Positions 8,532 through 15,222 of a stretch of 42,178 nt of DNA are shown here, one piece after another. Each line of letters starts with the position of its first letter. Position 1 is the first letter of the stretch. Below the pieces are notes generated by a model, which saw only the letters and a list, made by a program, of their open reading frames with translations, made no database searches and was not told where the DNA came from. The position numbers were made by a program, and so were the translations under genes. Origin of the DNA: Rhodobiaceae bacterium UBA7804. GTDB lineage: Bacteria; Pseudomonadota; Alphaproteobacteria; Parvibaculales; Parvibaculaceae. Location: the NCBI GenBank assembly GCA_002480495.1, contig DLCG01000006.1:1-42178 (forward strand), given 5' to 3'.

Positions 8532-9053
8532 TCAGGCGGGCTGCTGGTCTGCTCCGAACAGCCCCACCTTCATGTCGCTCACCGTGAAAGCGATCTCGCC
8601 ATCCGCCTTGATGATGCCATCGGCCATGCCGAGCACCAGCTTGCGGTTGATGACACGCTTCAGGTTGATGACATATTCGAGCTTTTTAACGGCAGGCGTC
8701 ACCATGGCGGAGAATTTCACTTCGCCCACGCCGAGCGCGCGGCCCTTGCCCTGTCCGCCGATCCAGCCAAGGAAGAAACCGAGAAGCTGCCACATGCCGT
8801 CAAGGCCGAGACAGCCCGGCATCACCGGGTCGCCCTCGAAATGGCAGCCGAAGAACCAGAGATCGGGTTTGATGTCGAACTCGGCGACGATCTGGCCCTT
8901 GCCGTGTTCGCCGCCCGTGTCGCTGATATGCGTGATGCGGTCGATCATCAGCATGGGAGGCAGCGGCAGTTGCGGATTTCCCGGGCCGAACATCCGGCCA
9001 TGGCTGCACTCGAGCAGGTCTTCGTATGAGTATGCCGATTTCTGGTCCGCCAT
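8532..9053 (-). CDS. fabA: 3-hydroxydecanoyl-ACP dehydratase/isomerase
   Basis: Dehydrates 3-hydroxydecanoyl-ACP and isomerises the trans-2 product to cis-3, the branch point of anaerobic unsaturated fatty-acid synthesis. 173 residues, hotdog fold. The active site is FFGCHFEGDPVMPGCLGLD, with His71 and Asp85. The frame stays open upstream to 9227, but that part is Arg-rich and unlike any FabA; MADQKSAYSYEDLLECS at 9053 is the typical start. First gene of fabA-fabB-fabI, divergent from irr across 322 bases, so the palindrome at 9289-9307 is near both promoters. I saw no FabR/FadR-type site that I can name. Confidence 0.97.
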   Translation of the reverse strand: MADQKSAYSYEDLLECSHGRMFGPGNPQLPLPPMLMIDRITHISDTGGEHGKGQIVAEFDIKPDLWFFGCHFEGDPVMPGCLGLDGMWQLLGFFLGWIGGQGKGRALGVGEVKFSAMVTPAVKKLEYVINLKRVINRKLVLGMADGIIKADGEIAFTVSDMKVGLFGADQQPA

Positions 9054-9256
9054 TACCGTCCGCTCAAATAGGGCCCTTGCGCATCGCGGTCTTCTTCGCC
9101 GCCTGGATTCGCTCCGGGCCGTCCCCAATCTGGGACGGCGGTGCCGTCCCGGTTTCCTCGCCTCATGGCTTGCTAGGCGCTTCGTAACACACCGCAGGGC
9201 TGCCGCAAACCCTTGGCATACGGGCATTTAGGCGCTGGAGCGGCCTTCCCGTGCCC

Positions 9257-9285
9257 TTGACAAACATGTGACCGGCACATTATTT
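9257..9285 (+). promoter_or_regulatory. Probable irr promoter
   Basis: A perfect TTGACA -35 (9257-9262) is followed after 17 bases by an AT-rich stretch (TTATTTATT, 9280-9288) that can serve as a poor -10. Transcription would start near 9290, inside the palindrome at 9289-9307. The remaining 9054-9256, toward fabA, is GC-rich with no structure I can interpret. Confidence 0.55.
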
Positions 9286-9288
9286 ATT

Positions 9289-9307
9289 GTTTGTAACGAT
9301 TACAAAC
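9289..9307 (+). promoter_or_regulatory. Palindromic operator upstream of irr (Irr-box-like)
   Basis: GTTTGTAA-CGA-TTACAAAC is a perfect 8-3-8 inverted repeat lying over the expected irr start point and between the divergent fabA and irr genes. Its TTTGTAA-N3-TTACAAA core has the 7-3-7 geometry of the rhizobial iron control element (TTTAGAA-N3-TTCTAAA, from memory) and matches 10 of 14 arm positions. Autoregulation by Irr is the simplest reading; a different regulator of fabA is possible. Confidence 0.6.
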
Positions 9308-9375
9308 TGCAGGCTGTGTGCGTCTCCTTTCCTGATTGAGCGCACCGGTCTCCCCGGTACCAGAGGAACAGGCCC

Positions 9376-9801
9376 GTGACGCAGGAACGACCCTACGCAC
9401 AGACACTCACCAGACTGCGGGAGGCCGGGTTGCGCCCGACCCGCCAGCGGCTGGCTTTGGGCCGTCTCCTGTTCGATGGCGGAGACCGTCACGTGACGGC
9501 CGAAGCGCTTCATGACGAGGCCCAGAAGGCCGGCGTAAGCGTTTCCTTGGCCACGGTCTACAATACGCTCCATCAGTTTACCGGCGCCGGACTCCTCCGC
9601 GAAGTCGTGGTCGACAGCTCGCGCACCTATTTCGACACCAATACCGACGACCACCATCACTTCTTCATCGAGAAGGATGGCGCCCTCATGGACATCGCAG
9701 GCCACGAGGTAACGATCGGCAGCTTGCCCGCCGCTCCCGAGGGTATGGATGTCGCCCGCGTGGATGTGATCGTGCGTCTTCAGGATCGCAGTCGCGACTG
9801 A
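9376..9801 (+). CDS. irr: Iron response regulator Irr (Fur family)
   Basis: Transcription factor that is active under iron limitation and is inactivated or degraded with heme, controlling heme synthesis and iron use in alphaproteobacteria. 141 residues. Winged helix in 1-80 (LRPTRQRLAL; SLATVYNTLHQFTGAGLLRE), then the dimerisation domain with the Irr-diagnostic HHH at 93-95 (DDHHHFFIE). There is not one cysteine: no CxxC zinc site, and no N-terminal Cys-Pro heme-regulatory motif as in Bradyrhizobium Irr, so sensing probably uses the His triad alone. GTG start with AGAGGA eight bases upstream. Irr-box-like palindromes stand on both sides, before irr and before rubrerythrin. Confidence 0.9.
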   Translation: MTQERPYAQTLTRLREAGLRPTRQRLALGRLLFDGGDRHVTAEALHDEAQKAGVSVSLATVYNTLHQFTGAGLLREVVVDSSRTYFDTNTDDHHHFFIEKDGALMDIAGHEVTIGSLPAAPEGMDVARVDVIVRLQDRSRD

Positions 9802-9834
9802 GAATTCTTTGCAAGAACAATAAGTAAAAAGACT

Positions 9835-9853
9835 GTTTGGAGGTATTCCAAAC
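9835..9853 (+). promoter_or_regulatory. Irr-box-like palindrome upstream of the rubrerythrin promoter
   Basis: GTTTGGA-GGTAT-TCCAAAC is an inverted repeat with the same GTTTG...CAAAC ends and 19-base span as the site at 9289. The core TTTGGAG-GTA-TTCCAAA matches the remembered ICE consensus at 11 of 14 positions. It ends two bases before the -35 at 9856, so a bound protein would touch RNA polymerase, as activator or repressor. Confidence 0.6.
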
Positions 9854-9855
9854 TG

Positions 9856-9884
9856 TTGACCGTTCTCGCGAGCGGCCCTAGGAT
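9856..9884 (+). promoter_or_regulatory. Sigma70-type promoter of the rubrerythrin leader
   Basis: TTGACC (9856-9861), a 17-base spacer and TAGGAT (9879-9884). Transcription would start near 9891, giving a leader of almost 190 bases before rubrerythrin. Confidence 0.6.
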
Positions 9885-9931
9885 CATGCCCAACCTCCCG
9901 CTTCGGCCTCTCTCCGGGGCAGGCGGGACGG

Positions 9932-10030
9932 GCACCGGAAGGCTTTCGCGAGCCCCCGGTGCGGAGAGCTCCGGCAGGAGTTCCGCGCAAGCCGAAAGCC
10001 AGCGCAGCCTGCCGCCTCAGGGGGCTTTTC
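9932..10030 (+). ncRNA. Structured leader or small RNA upstream of rubrerythrin
   Basis: Hairpin GCACCGG (9932-9938) with CCGGTGC (9956-9962), inner stem GGCT/AGCC. Hairpin GCGGA/TCCGC with CTCC/GGAG (9961-9986). GGCTTTCG (9941-9948) can instead pair with CGAAAGCC (9993-10000), and AAAGCC of that strand can pair with GGCTTT (10023-10028). A terminator-like stem AGCC..CC/GG..GGCT (10006-10026) runs into TTTTC. It matches no riboswitch class I know; leader attenuator or short stand-alone RNA are both possible. Confidence 0.4.
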
Positions 10031-10077
10031 TTGGCCTCAGAAACGATCCGTCAAACACAATGGTGAGGAGCAGAACC

Positions 10078-10500
10078 ATGCCATCGCTTACCGGTACAAA
10101 GACCTGGGAAAACCTCAAGGAGGCTTTCGCGGGCGAGAGCCAGGCCAACCGCCGTTACCTCTATTTCGCTCAGAAGGCCGACGTGGAGGGCTTCAACGAC
10201 GTTGCCGCCGTTTTCCGTTCGACCGCCGAAGGCGAAACGGGCCACGCGCATGGCCATCTCGAATTCCTCGAGGAAGTCGGCGACCCGGCCACCGGCGAGC
10301 CCATCGGCGGCACCGACAAGAACCTCAAGGCCGCCATTGCGGGTGAGACGCACGAATACACCGACATGTATCCGGGCATGGCCCGCACGGCTCGCGAGGA
10401 AGGCTTCGACGAGATCGCCGACTGGTTCGAAACGCTCGCCAAGGCCGAAAAGAGCCATGCCGGCCGCTTCCAGAAGGCCCTGGACAGCCTGAACGGCTGA
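10078..10500 (+). CDS. Rubrerythrin (diiron domain only)
   Basis: Ferritin-like non-heme diiron protein that reduces hydrogen peroxide in the cytoplasm. 140 residues forming one four-helix bundle. Iron ligands fit the Glu of FAGESQANRRYLYFA, the ExxH of GETGHAHGH, the Glu of AGETHEY and the ExxH of AEKSHAGRF. The C-terminal rubredoxin-like CxxC domain of classical rubrerythrin is absent, so electrons must come from a separate protein. The start has GAGGAG eight bases upstream; an in-frame ATG at 10060 lies before that site. It is followed by a strong terminator, then by an Fe-S protein and a DUF3501 protein, a set found together in many proteobacteria. Confidence 0.92.
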   Translation: MPSLTGTKTWENLKEAFAGESQANRRYLYFAQKADVEGFNDVAAVFRSTAEGETGHAHGHLEFLEEVGDPATGEPIGGTDKNLKAAIAGETHEYTDMYPGMARTAREEGFDEIADWFETLAKAEKSHAGRFQKALDSLNG

Positions 10501-10515
10501 TCTGCGATTGCTGCC

Positions 10516-10553
10516 GGAGCGGGGGCCTTTGGTCCCCGCTCCTTCTCTCTCTC
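10516..10553 (+). terminator. Rho-independent terminator after rubrerythrin
   Basis: GGAGCGGGG (10516-10524) pairs perfectly with CCCCGCTCC (10534-10542), extendable inward to about twelve pairs, and is followed by the pyrimidine run TTCTCTCTCTC. It separates rubrerythrin from the Fe-S protein gene, suggesting partial uncoupling of the two. Confidence 0.75.
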
Positions 10554-10588
10554 GATAAGTCTACATCTTGCGCTGGGGACCTTAGCCG

Positions 10589-11947
10589 ATGAGCAGCCCG
10601 AAAGAAGGCAGTACCGAAGCTCCGATTCGCCATCCGCTCGATTGGCACAATCCTGAATTCTACGATCTGGAAAAGCTCGATGAGGAGATGCGCCGCATCT
10701 TCGACATCTGCCACGGCTGCCGCCGCTGCTTCAATCTCTGCGACAGTTTCCCTCGCCTCTTCGATCTGATCGACGAAAGCCCGACCGGCGAACTCGACGA
10801 GGTGAAGTCCGAGGATTTCGGACCCGTCGTGGAAGCCTGTACGCTTTGCGACATGTGCTTCATGACGAAGTGCCCTTACGTGCCGCCGCACGAATTCAAT
10901 CTCGATTTTCCCCATCTGATGCTCCGCTACCGCGCTGCCGAAGCGAAGGCGAAAGGCGGCTTTCCTTTCGTGCCGGGACAGCTCGCGCAGATGGACCGCA
11001 ACGGATCGCTTGCCGCGCCCGTCGCGCCTCTCGCCAATTGGGGATCCGCGCGTGGCAACAAGCTGACGCGGCCCGCGCTCGAGGCCGTCGCGGGTATCGA
11101 CCGCCGCGCCGAGCTGCCGAAGTTCCACGGCGAAACCTTTACCCGCCGTGCGAAGAAGCAGGACGCGAACGGAACCGTGAAACCGAAGGATGCGCCGGCG
11201 AAGGGCCGCAAGGCTGTTCTCTTCGCCACCTGCTTCGTGAACTACAACAATCCCAAGGTGGGTGAGGCCGCGCGTCTCGTTCTCGCGCATAACGGTGTCG
11301 AGACGGAGGTTGCCTATCCCGGCTGCTGCGGAATGCCTTTCCTGGAACAGGGCAACATCGAAAAGGTCGCTGCCCAGGCCGAGAAGGTTGCAAGGGACAT
11401 GTGTGCCTGGATCGACAAGGGCTACGACATCATCACGCTGACGGCGTCCTGCGGCCTCATGTTCAAGTTCGAGTGGCCGCTCATCCTTCCGGAGAACGAG
11501 GATGTGAAAAGATTGTCGGCCGCAACGCGCGACATCGACGAATATGTCGTCGACATCGCGAAGAAGGAAGGCCTTGCGCCGGGGCTCAATCCGGTCGACG
11601 GCGGCGTGACGGCCCATCTTGCCTGCCATGCCCGTGCGCAGAACATGGGCGCGAAATCGGCCGAGATGATGCGTCTCATTCCGGAGCTGAAGCTCGATGT
11701 GGTCGAGCGTTGTTCCGGACACGGAGGGACCTTCGGTGTCATGAAGGAAACCTTCGACGTCGCCATGAAGGTTGGCAAGACAGCCTCGCGAAACGTCGCC
11801 AAGACAGGCAACAAATACGTGACTTCGGACTGTCCGCTTGCTGCGAAACATCTCGTTCATGAAATCGAGACGATGGACGAGCCTTCGCCGCCTTCGCCTT
11901 ATCATCCGATCGAGATCATGGCTCGCGCCTGGGGGCTTGTTGAATAG
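10589..11947 (+). CDS. Heterodisulfide reductase-like Fe-S oxidoreductase
   Basis: 452 residues, GlpC/HdrD-like. The N-terminal ferredoxin domain has two [4Fe-4S] motifs: Cys41, 44, 47 and 51 (CHGCRRCFNLC) and Cys84, 87, 90 and 95 (CTLCDMCFMTKCPYVPP). Two CCG-type domains follow, one with CFVNYNNPK...YPGCCGMPFLEQGN, the other with CHARAQNMG...ERCSGHGGTFG, where the second CCG is degenerate to CSGHGG. No membrane segment, so cytoplasmic. No flavin site is apparent; it probably passes electrons between a donor and a thiol or diiron partner. The neighbouring rubrerythrin lacks its rubredoxin domain, which makes this a plausible reductant (inference). The ATG at 10589 gives full family length. 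Confidence 0.85.
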   Translation: MSSPKEGSTEAPIRHPLDWHNPEFYDLEKLDEEMRRIFDICHGCRRCFNLCDSFPRLFDLIDESPTGELDEVKSEDFGPVVEACTLCDMCFMTKCPYVPPHEFNLDFPHLMLRYRAAEAKAKGGFPFVPGQLAQMDRNGSLAAPVAPLANWGSARGNKLTRPALEAVAGIDRRAELPKFHGETFTRRAKKQDANGTVKPKDAPAKGRKAVLFATCFVNYNNPKVGEAARLVLAHNGVETEVAYPGCCGMPFLEQGNIEKVAAQAEKVARDMCAWIDKGYDIITLTASCGLMFKFEWPLILPENEDVKRLSAATRDIDEYVVDIAKKEGLAPGLNPVDGGVTAHLACHARAQNMGAKSAEMMRLIPELKLDVVERCSGHGGTFGVMKETFDVAMKVGKTASRNVAKTGNKYVTSDCPLAAKHLVHEIETMDEPSPPSPYHPIEIMARAWGLVE

Positions 11948-11976
11948 GGGGCTCGTTTTCACGAAACTCTGGAGAA

Positions 11977-12582
11977 ATGGTTGCAGAGATGGTTGCGATG
12001 AAAAAGGAAATCACCCCCGCCGATATTCTTCCCTATGAAGTCTATGCGAAGGAGCGCAAGCAGCGCCGCGCGGCGATAACGGAGATGAAGAAGAACCGCC
12101 GCGTCGAGGTTGGCCCCTACGCCACCTTCTATTTCGAGAACTACGACACGATGTTCCAGCAGATTCAGGAAATGCTGCACATCGAAAAAGGCGGCGAGGA
12201 ACAGCTCGCCGACGAGCTTCACGCCTATAATCCGCTGATCCCGCAGGGCAGCGAACTGGTTGCCACCGTGATGTTCGAGATCAACGATCCCGTGCGCCGC
12301 GACCGGTTCCTGCGCTCGATCACCTGGGTCGAGAAGCATCTCTTCATCGATGTTGGAGGAGAGAAGGTCGCCGGGGAAGCGGAGACGGATGTCGAACGGA
12401 CCAAGGCGGACGGCAAGACATCCTCCGTCCATTTCGTCCATTTCCGTTTCACGCCGGAACAGATCGCGAAGTTCCGCGATCCCGCGACCCAGGTCATGGT
12501 GGTCATCGCTCACGAGAACTATCACCACATGGCGGTGATGCAGCCTCAGGTCAAAGAGGCTCTCGCGAAGGACTTCGCCTGA
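11977..12582 (+). CDS. DUF3501 family protein
   Basis: 201 residues of unknown function, no signal or membrane segment. DUF3501 features: ITPADILPYEVYAKERKQRR near the N-terminus, VEVGPYATFYFENYDTMFQQIQEML, an acidic middle (EKGGEEQLADELHAYNPLIP), then VHFVHFRF and a C-terminal HENYHHMAVM histidine cluster that could bind metal. It starts 29 bases after the Fe-S protein and is certainly cotranscribed with it. Three in-frame ATGs (11977, 11989, 11998) compete; GGAG is only two bases before the first, and the family usually begins near KKEITPADI, so 11998 may be right. Constant association with rubrerythrin suggests a shared peroxide or iron role. Confidence 0.82.
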   Translation: MVAEMVAMKKEITPADILPYEVYAKERKQRRAAITEMKKNRRVEVGPYATFYFENYDTMFQQIQEMLHIEKGGEEQLADELHAYNPLIPQGSELVATVMFEINDPVRRDRFLRSITWVEKHLFIDVGGEKVAGEAETDVERTKADGKTSSVHFVHFRFTPEQIAKFRDPATQVMVVIAHENYHHMAVMQPQVKEALAKDFA

Positions 12583-12583
12583 T

Positions 12584-13186
12584 CTATTCGAATTCCTCGC
12601 CGGGATAGACGCCCCAGAGCGCGTTCTGGGGCACCCACCCCTCATAGCCTTTCGCTTCGAGGCGGCACCAGTATGATCTGCAGGCCGTCACATGCGCGAC
12701 GAGGCCCTTCTCGGCATAGGCGATGACGGGTGCTGCCTCGTCCGGTTCGGCTTGAAGGGCGAGCGGCGCTCCATCCTCCGCGGTGCGGTCGATGATCGCC
12801 GTGCGCTCGCCGTCGAGCATCGAGTGCCAGATCCATCCGCCGTCGCCTTCATGATCGCGGATGCGGCGCCAGTTGCTCGATTCCGCAATGACCTCCAGCG
12901 GGACGCCACTCTTGCGATAGACCCAGTCGATGGGGAAATCCGTTCCCGGCCCCCGGCGGACATTCGCCCGGCCCGACTTCAGGCTGACGAAACGAGGCAC
13001 GGGAAGCCCGGTCGCCGATCCGGGCGTGCGTTCCGGCATCGCCGCCTGTGGTGACGCAAGCGCTTTCCCCGGTCCTCCCTCGCCCGCGCAAACGCCCGCA
13101 AGGCTCGCAAGAATGCCGAAGGAAAGCGCGGCGAAAACCCCTGCGCGCCTCCCCTTGCGTTTCGTCTTCGTCGATTGCTCCCGCAT
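12584..13186 (-). CDS. Secreted SH3-domain protein
   Basis: 200 residues. A charged N-terminus (KTKRKGRRAG) and hydrophobic stretch (VFAALSFGILASLAGVCA) make a signal peptide, possibly a lipoprotein since Cys follows LAGV. A Pro/Ala-rich linker leads to two bacterial SH3-like repeats: FVSLKSGRANVRRGPGTDFP...WVYRKSGVPLEV, and AVALQAEP-type second copy from about residue 140 ending GYEGWVPQNALWGVYPGE. Such domains bind peptidoglycan or peptides in the periplasm. The gene is convergent with DUF3501, one base apart. A perfect 8-bp inverted repeat (12611-12632) lies in its 3' coding part. Divergent from the dehydrogenase gene over 199 bases. Function otherwise unknown. Confidence 0.8.
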   Translation of the reverse strand: MREQSTKTKRKGRRAGVFAALSFGILASLAGVCAGEGGPGKALASPQAAMPERTPGSATGLPVPRFVSLKSGRANVRRGPGTDFPIDWVYRKSGVPLEVIAESSNWRRIRDHEGDGGWIWHSMLDGERTAIIDRTAEDGAPLALQAEPDEAAPVIAYAEKGLVAHVTACRSYWCRLEAKGYEGWVPQNALWGVYPGEEFE

Positions 13187-13385
13187 CTTTTCTTCTGCCC
13201 GCTGGCGCCCCGCCGGTTACCCGCTGGTTTGCGGCCTCCGTCCCCAACGTCGATCCGTTTCGCCCGCCCGTTACGGCCGACTCACGGGATTTTGCCAGAA
13301 AATGGCGCAAACAACCGGATAAAACCTGATAAGAAGGGGCACGATTGGACCCCCCATTCTAGCGGAACGCCGCCGGAGTAGTTTC

Positions 13386-14378
13386 ATGACCGCCAGAAAG
13401 CCGATTGTCATCGTTACACGCAAACTGCCGGCGCCCATCGAGGCGCGCATGAGCGAGCTGTTCGATGTCCGGCTGAATGCCGACGATCATCCTTTCACTC
13501 AGGCCGAACTCGCGGATGCGCTGCGCGCCGCCGATGTGCTCGTGCCGACGGTCACCGACAGGATCGACGCGCGTCTTCTTTCGCAGGCGGGCGAGAACCT
13601 CCGCCTTATCGCGCAGTTCGGTACCGGCGTGGACAATATCGATGTGGAGACGGCGCGCCGCCGCGGCATTACGGTAACGAACACGCCGGGCGTGCTGACG
13701 GAAGATACGGCCGACATGACCATGGGCCTCATCCTCGCCGTGCCGCGCCGCCTGTCGGAAGGCGCGCGCTATCTTCGCGAGCATGAAGGACAATGGCCCG
13801 GCTGGTCGCCCACCTGGATGCTTGGCCGCCGCCTCACGGGCAAACGTCTCGGCATCATCGGCATGGGCCGCATCGGCCAGGCGGTGGCGCGCCGCGCGCG
13901 CCCCTTCGGTCTCGAAATCCATTATCACAACCGAAAGCCCGCCAATGCCGTCATCGAGCAAGAACTCGAGGCGCGCTTCTGGGAAAATCTCGACGACATG
14001 CTCCCCAAGGTAGACATCGTCTCGGTCAATTGCCCGCTGACGCCGCAGACTTTCCATCTGCTCGATACGCGGCGCCTGAAGCTCCTGAAACCGGAAGCCT
14101 ATATCGTCAATACGGCGCGCGGCGAGATCATCGACGAGAATGCTCTCGTCCGCGCGCTGGAGGCGAACGAACTCGCGGGTGCCGGACTCGACGTCTTCGA
14201 GCGCGAACCGGCGGTGAACCCGCGCCTTCTCAAGCTGCCCAATGTCGTCACTCTGCCGCATATGGGTTCCGCGACCATCGAAGGCCGCGTCGAAATGGGC
14301 GGCAAGGTCATCGTCAACATCAAGACCTTCATGGATGGCCACCGCCCACCCGACCGCGTCATCCCGGCGATCATGTAA
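13386..14378 (+). CDS. D-isomer 2-hydroxyacid dehydrogenase (glyoxylate reductase-like)
   Basis: NAD(P)H-dependent reductase of 2-oxoacids such as glyoxylate or hydroxypyruvate. 330 residues with the usual split: substrate-binding lobes at both ends and a central Rossmann fold with GKRLGIIGMGRIGQAVARRARPFG. The catalytic residues are the Arg of NTARGEIID, the Glu of DVFEREP and the His of LPHMGSAT. The FGTGVDNIDVETARRRGITVTNTPGV segment is typical of GyaR-type enzymes. Substrate cannot be fixed from sequence; glyoxylate reductase is the closest label. Stands alone, convergent with the MoeB-like gene ten bases on. Confidence 0.88.
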   Translation: MTARKPIVIVTRKLPAPIEARMSELFDVRLNADDHPFTQAELADALRAADVLVPTVTDRIDARLLSQAGENLRLIAQFGTGVDNIDVETARRRGITVTNTPGVLTEDTADMTMGLILAVPRRLSEGARYLREHEGQWPGWSPTWMLGRRLTGKRLGIIGMGRIGQAVARRARPFGLEIHYHNRKPANAVIEQELEARFWENLDDMLPKVDIVSVNCPLTPQTFHLLDTRRLKLLKPEAYIVNTARGEIIDENALVRALEANELAGAGLDVFEREPAVNPRLLKLPNVVTLPHMGSATIEGRVEMGGKVIVNIKTFMDGHRPPDRVIPAIM

Positions 14379-14387
14379 GGCGTCGGC

Positions 14388-15194
14388 TCACGCCGCATGT
14401 ACCGAAAGATCGCGGATGGTCGGGTTCTCGCCGGTCAGCGGGTTTTCGGGGTCCCATTTGAGCTTCACCGTCCGGAAGCGCGTATCGAGCGCGTCATATA
14501 TGAGAATCCGTCCCGCAAGGCTTTCTCCCGCGCCGGTTATTTCCTTGATCACTTCCAGCGCCTGCAGCGATCCGACGACGCCGGTCAGCGCGCCCATCAC
14601 GCCCGCCTCCTCGCAGGTCGGCACGGACCCTGGAGGCGGCGTCGCGCCCACGAAGTCCCTGTAGTTCGGCTTCGGCTTTCCGCCCTCATCCGTCTCGAAG
14701 GCGCGGAAGGTCGCGATCTGCCCCTCGAACTGGCCGACTGCGGCCGAGACTAGAGGCACCTTCGCGAAATAGCAGGCATCGTTGACCAGAAAGCGCGTCG
14801 CGAAATTGTCGCATCCATCCGCCACCACTTCATATTGCGACACGATCTTGAGCGCGTTTTCCGCCGTCAGTCTCTCCTTGTGCTGAACGATCTCGATATC
14901 GGGATTGATACGCAGCGCCGCCTCCGCTGCGCTCTCGGTCTTCGGCCTTCCGATGTCGGCGGTACCGTGAGCGATCTGCCGTTGCAGGTTCGAGAGCGAC
15001 ACCGTGTCGTCGTCGATGATGCCGATGGTGCCGACGCCCGCCGCCGCGAGATAGATCAGGCAGGGGGAGCCGAGCCCGCCCGCGCCGATGATGAGCACGC
15101 GCGCCTTCAGGAGTTTCTGCTGGCCGGGGCCGCCGATCTCCTTCAGTACGATATGCCGAGCATAGCGCTCCAGTTGTTCGTCGCTCAGTGCCAT
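14388..15194 (-). CDS. moeB: MoeB/ThiF-type adenylyltransferase lacking the zinc cysteines
   Basis: E1-like enzyme that adenylates the C-terminal glycine of a small sulfur-carrier protein (MoaD, ThiS or similar). 268 residues. Nucleotide site IGAGGLGSPCLIYLAAAGVG, then IDDDTVSLSNLQRQ, the Mg-binding DGCDNFATRFLVND and the catalytic-loop Cys in VPTCEEAGVMG are intact. The structural zinc site is missing: where MoeB has CxxC after KPC-type sequence, this has KPNYRDFVG, and the C-terminal CPxC is WDPENP. The start MALSDEQLERYARHIVL matches the family; an upstream extension does not. Last gene of the SDR operon, 28 bases after the thioesterase. MoeB, ThiF or HesA-type partner choice is open. Confidence 0.82.
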   Translation of the reverse strand: MALSDEQLERYARHIVLKEIGGPGQQKLLKARVLIIGAGGLGSPCLIYLAAAGVGTIGIIDDDTVSLSNLQRQIAHGTADIGRPKTESAAEAALRINPDIEIVQHKERLTAENALKIVSQYEVVADGCDNFATRFLVNDACYFAKVPLVSAAVGQFEGQIATFRAFETDEGGKPKPNYRDFVGATPPPGSVPTCEEAGVMGALTGVVGSLQALEVIKEITGAGESLAGRILIYDALDTRFRTVKLKWDPENPLTGENPTIRDLSVHAA

Positions 15195-15222
15195 GTCCTT
15201 GTCATAGCACGGCCCGGTTGCG

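Noticed and set aside
8532..9227. A longer FabA of 231 residues
   Set aside because: The extra N-terminal 58 residues are Arg-rich and unlike any dehydratase; the family start MADQKSAYSY lies at 9053.
9890..10077. Cobalamin riboswitch or SRP RNA in the rubrerythrin leader
   Set aside because: Some segments (GGCACCGGAAGG, CCCCCGGTGC) are superficially similar, but the conserved GCCACTG box of the cobalamin riboswitch and the conserved SRP RNA apical-loop domain are absent.
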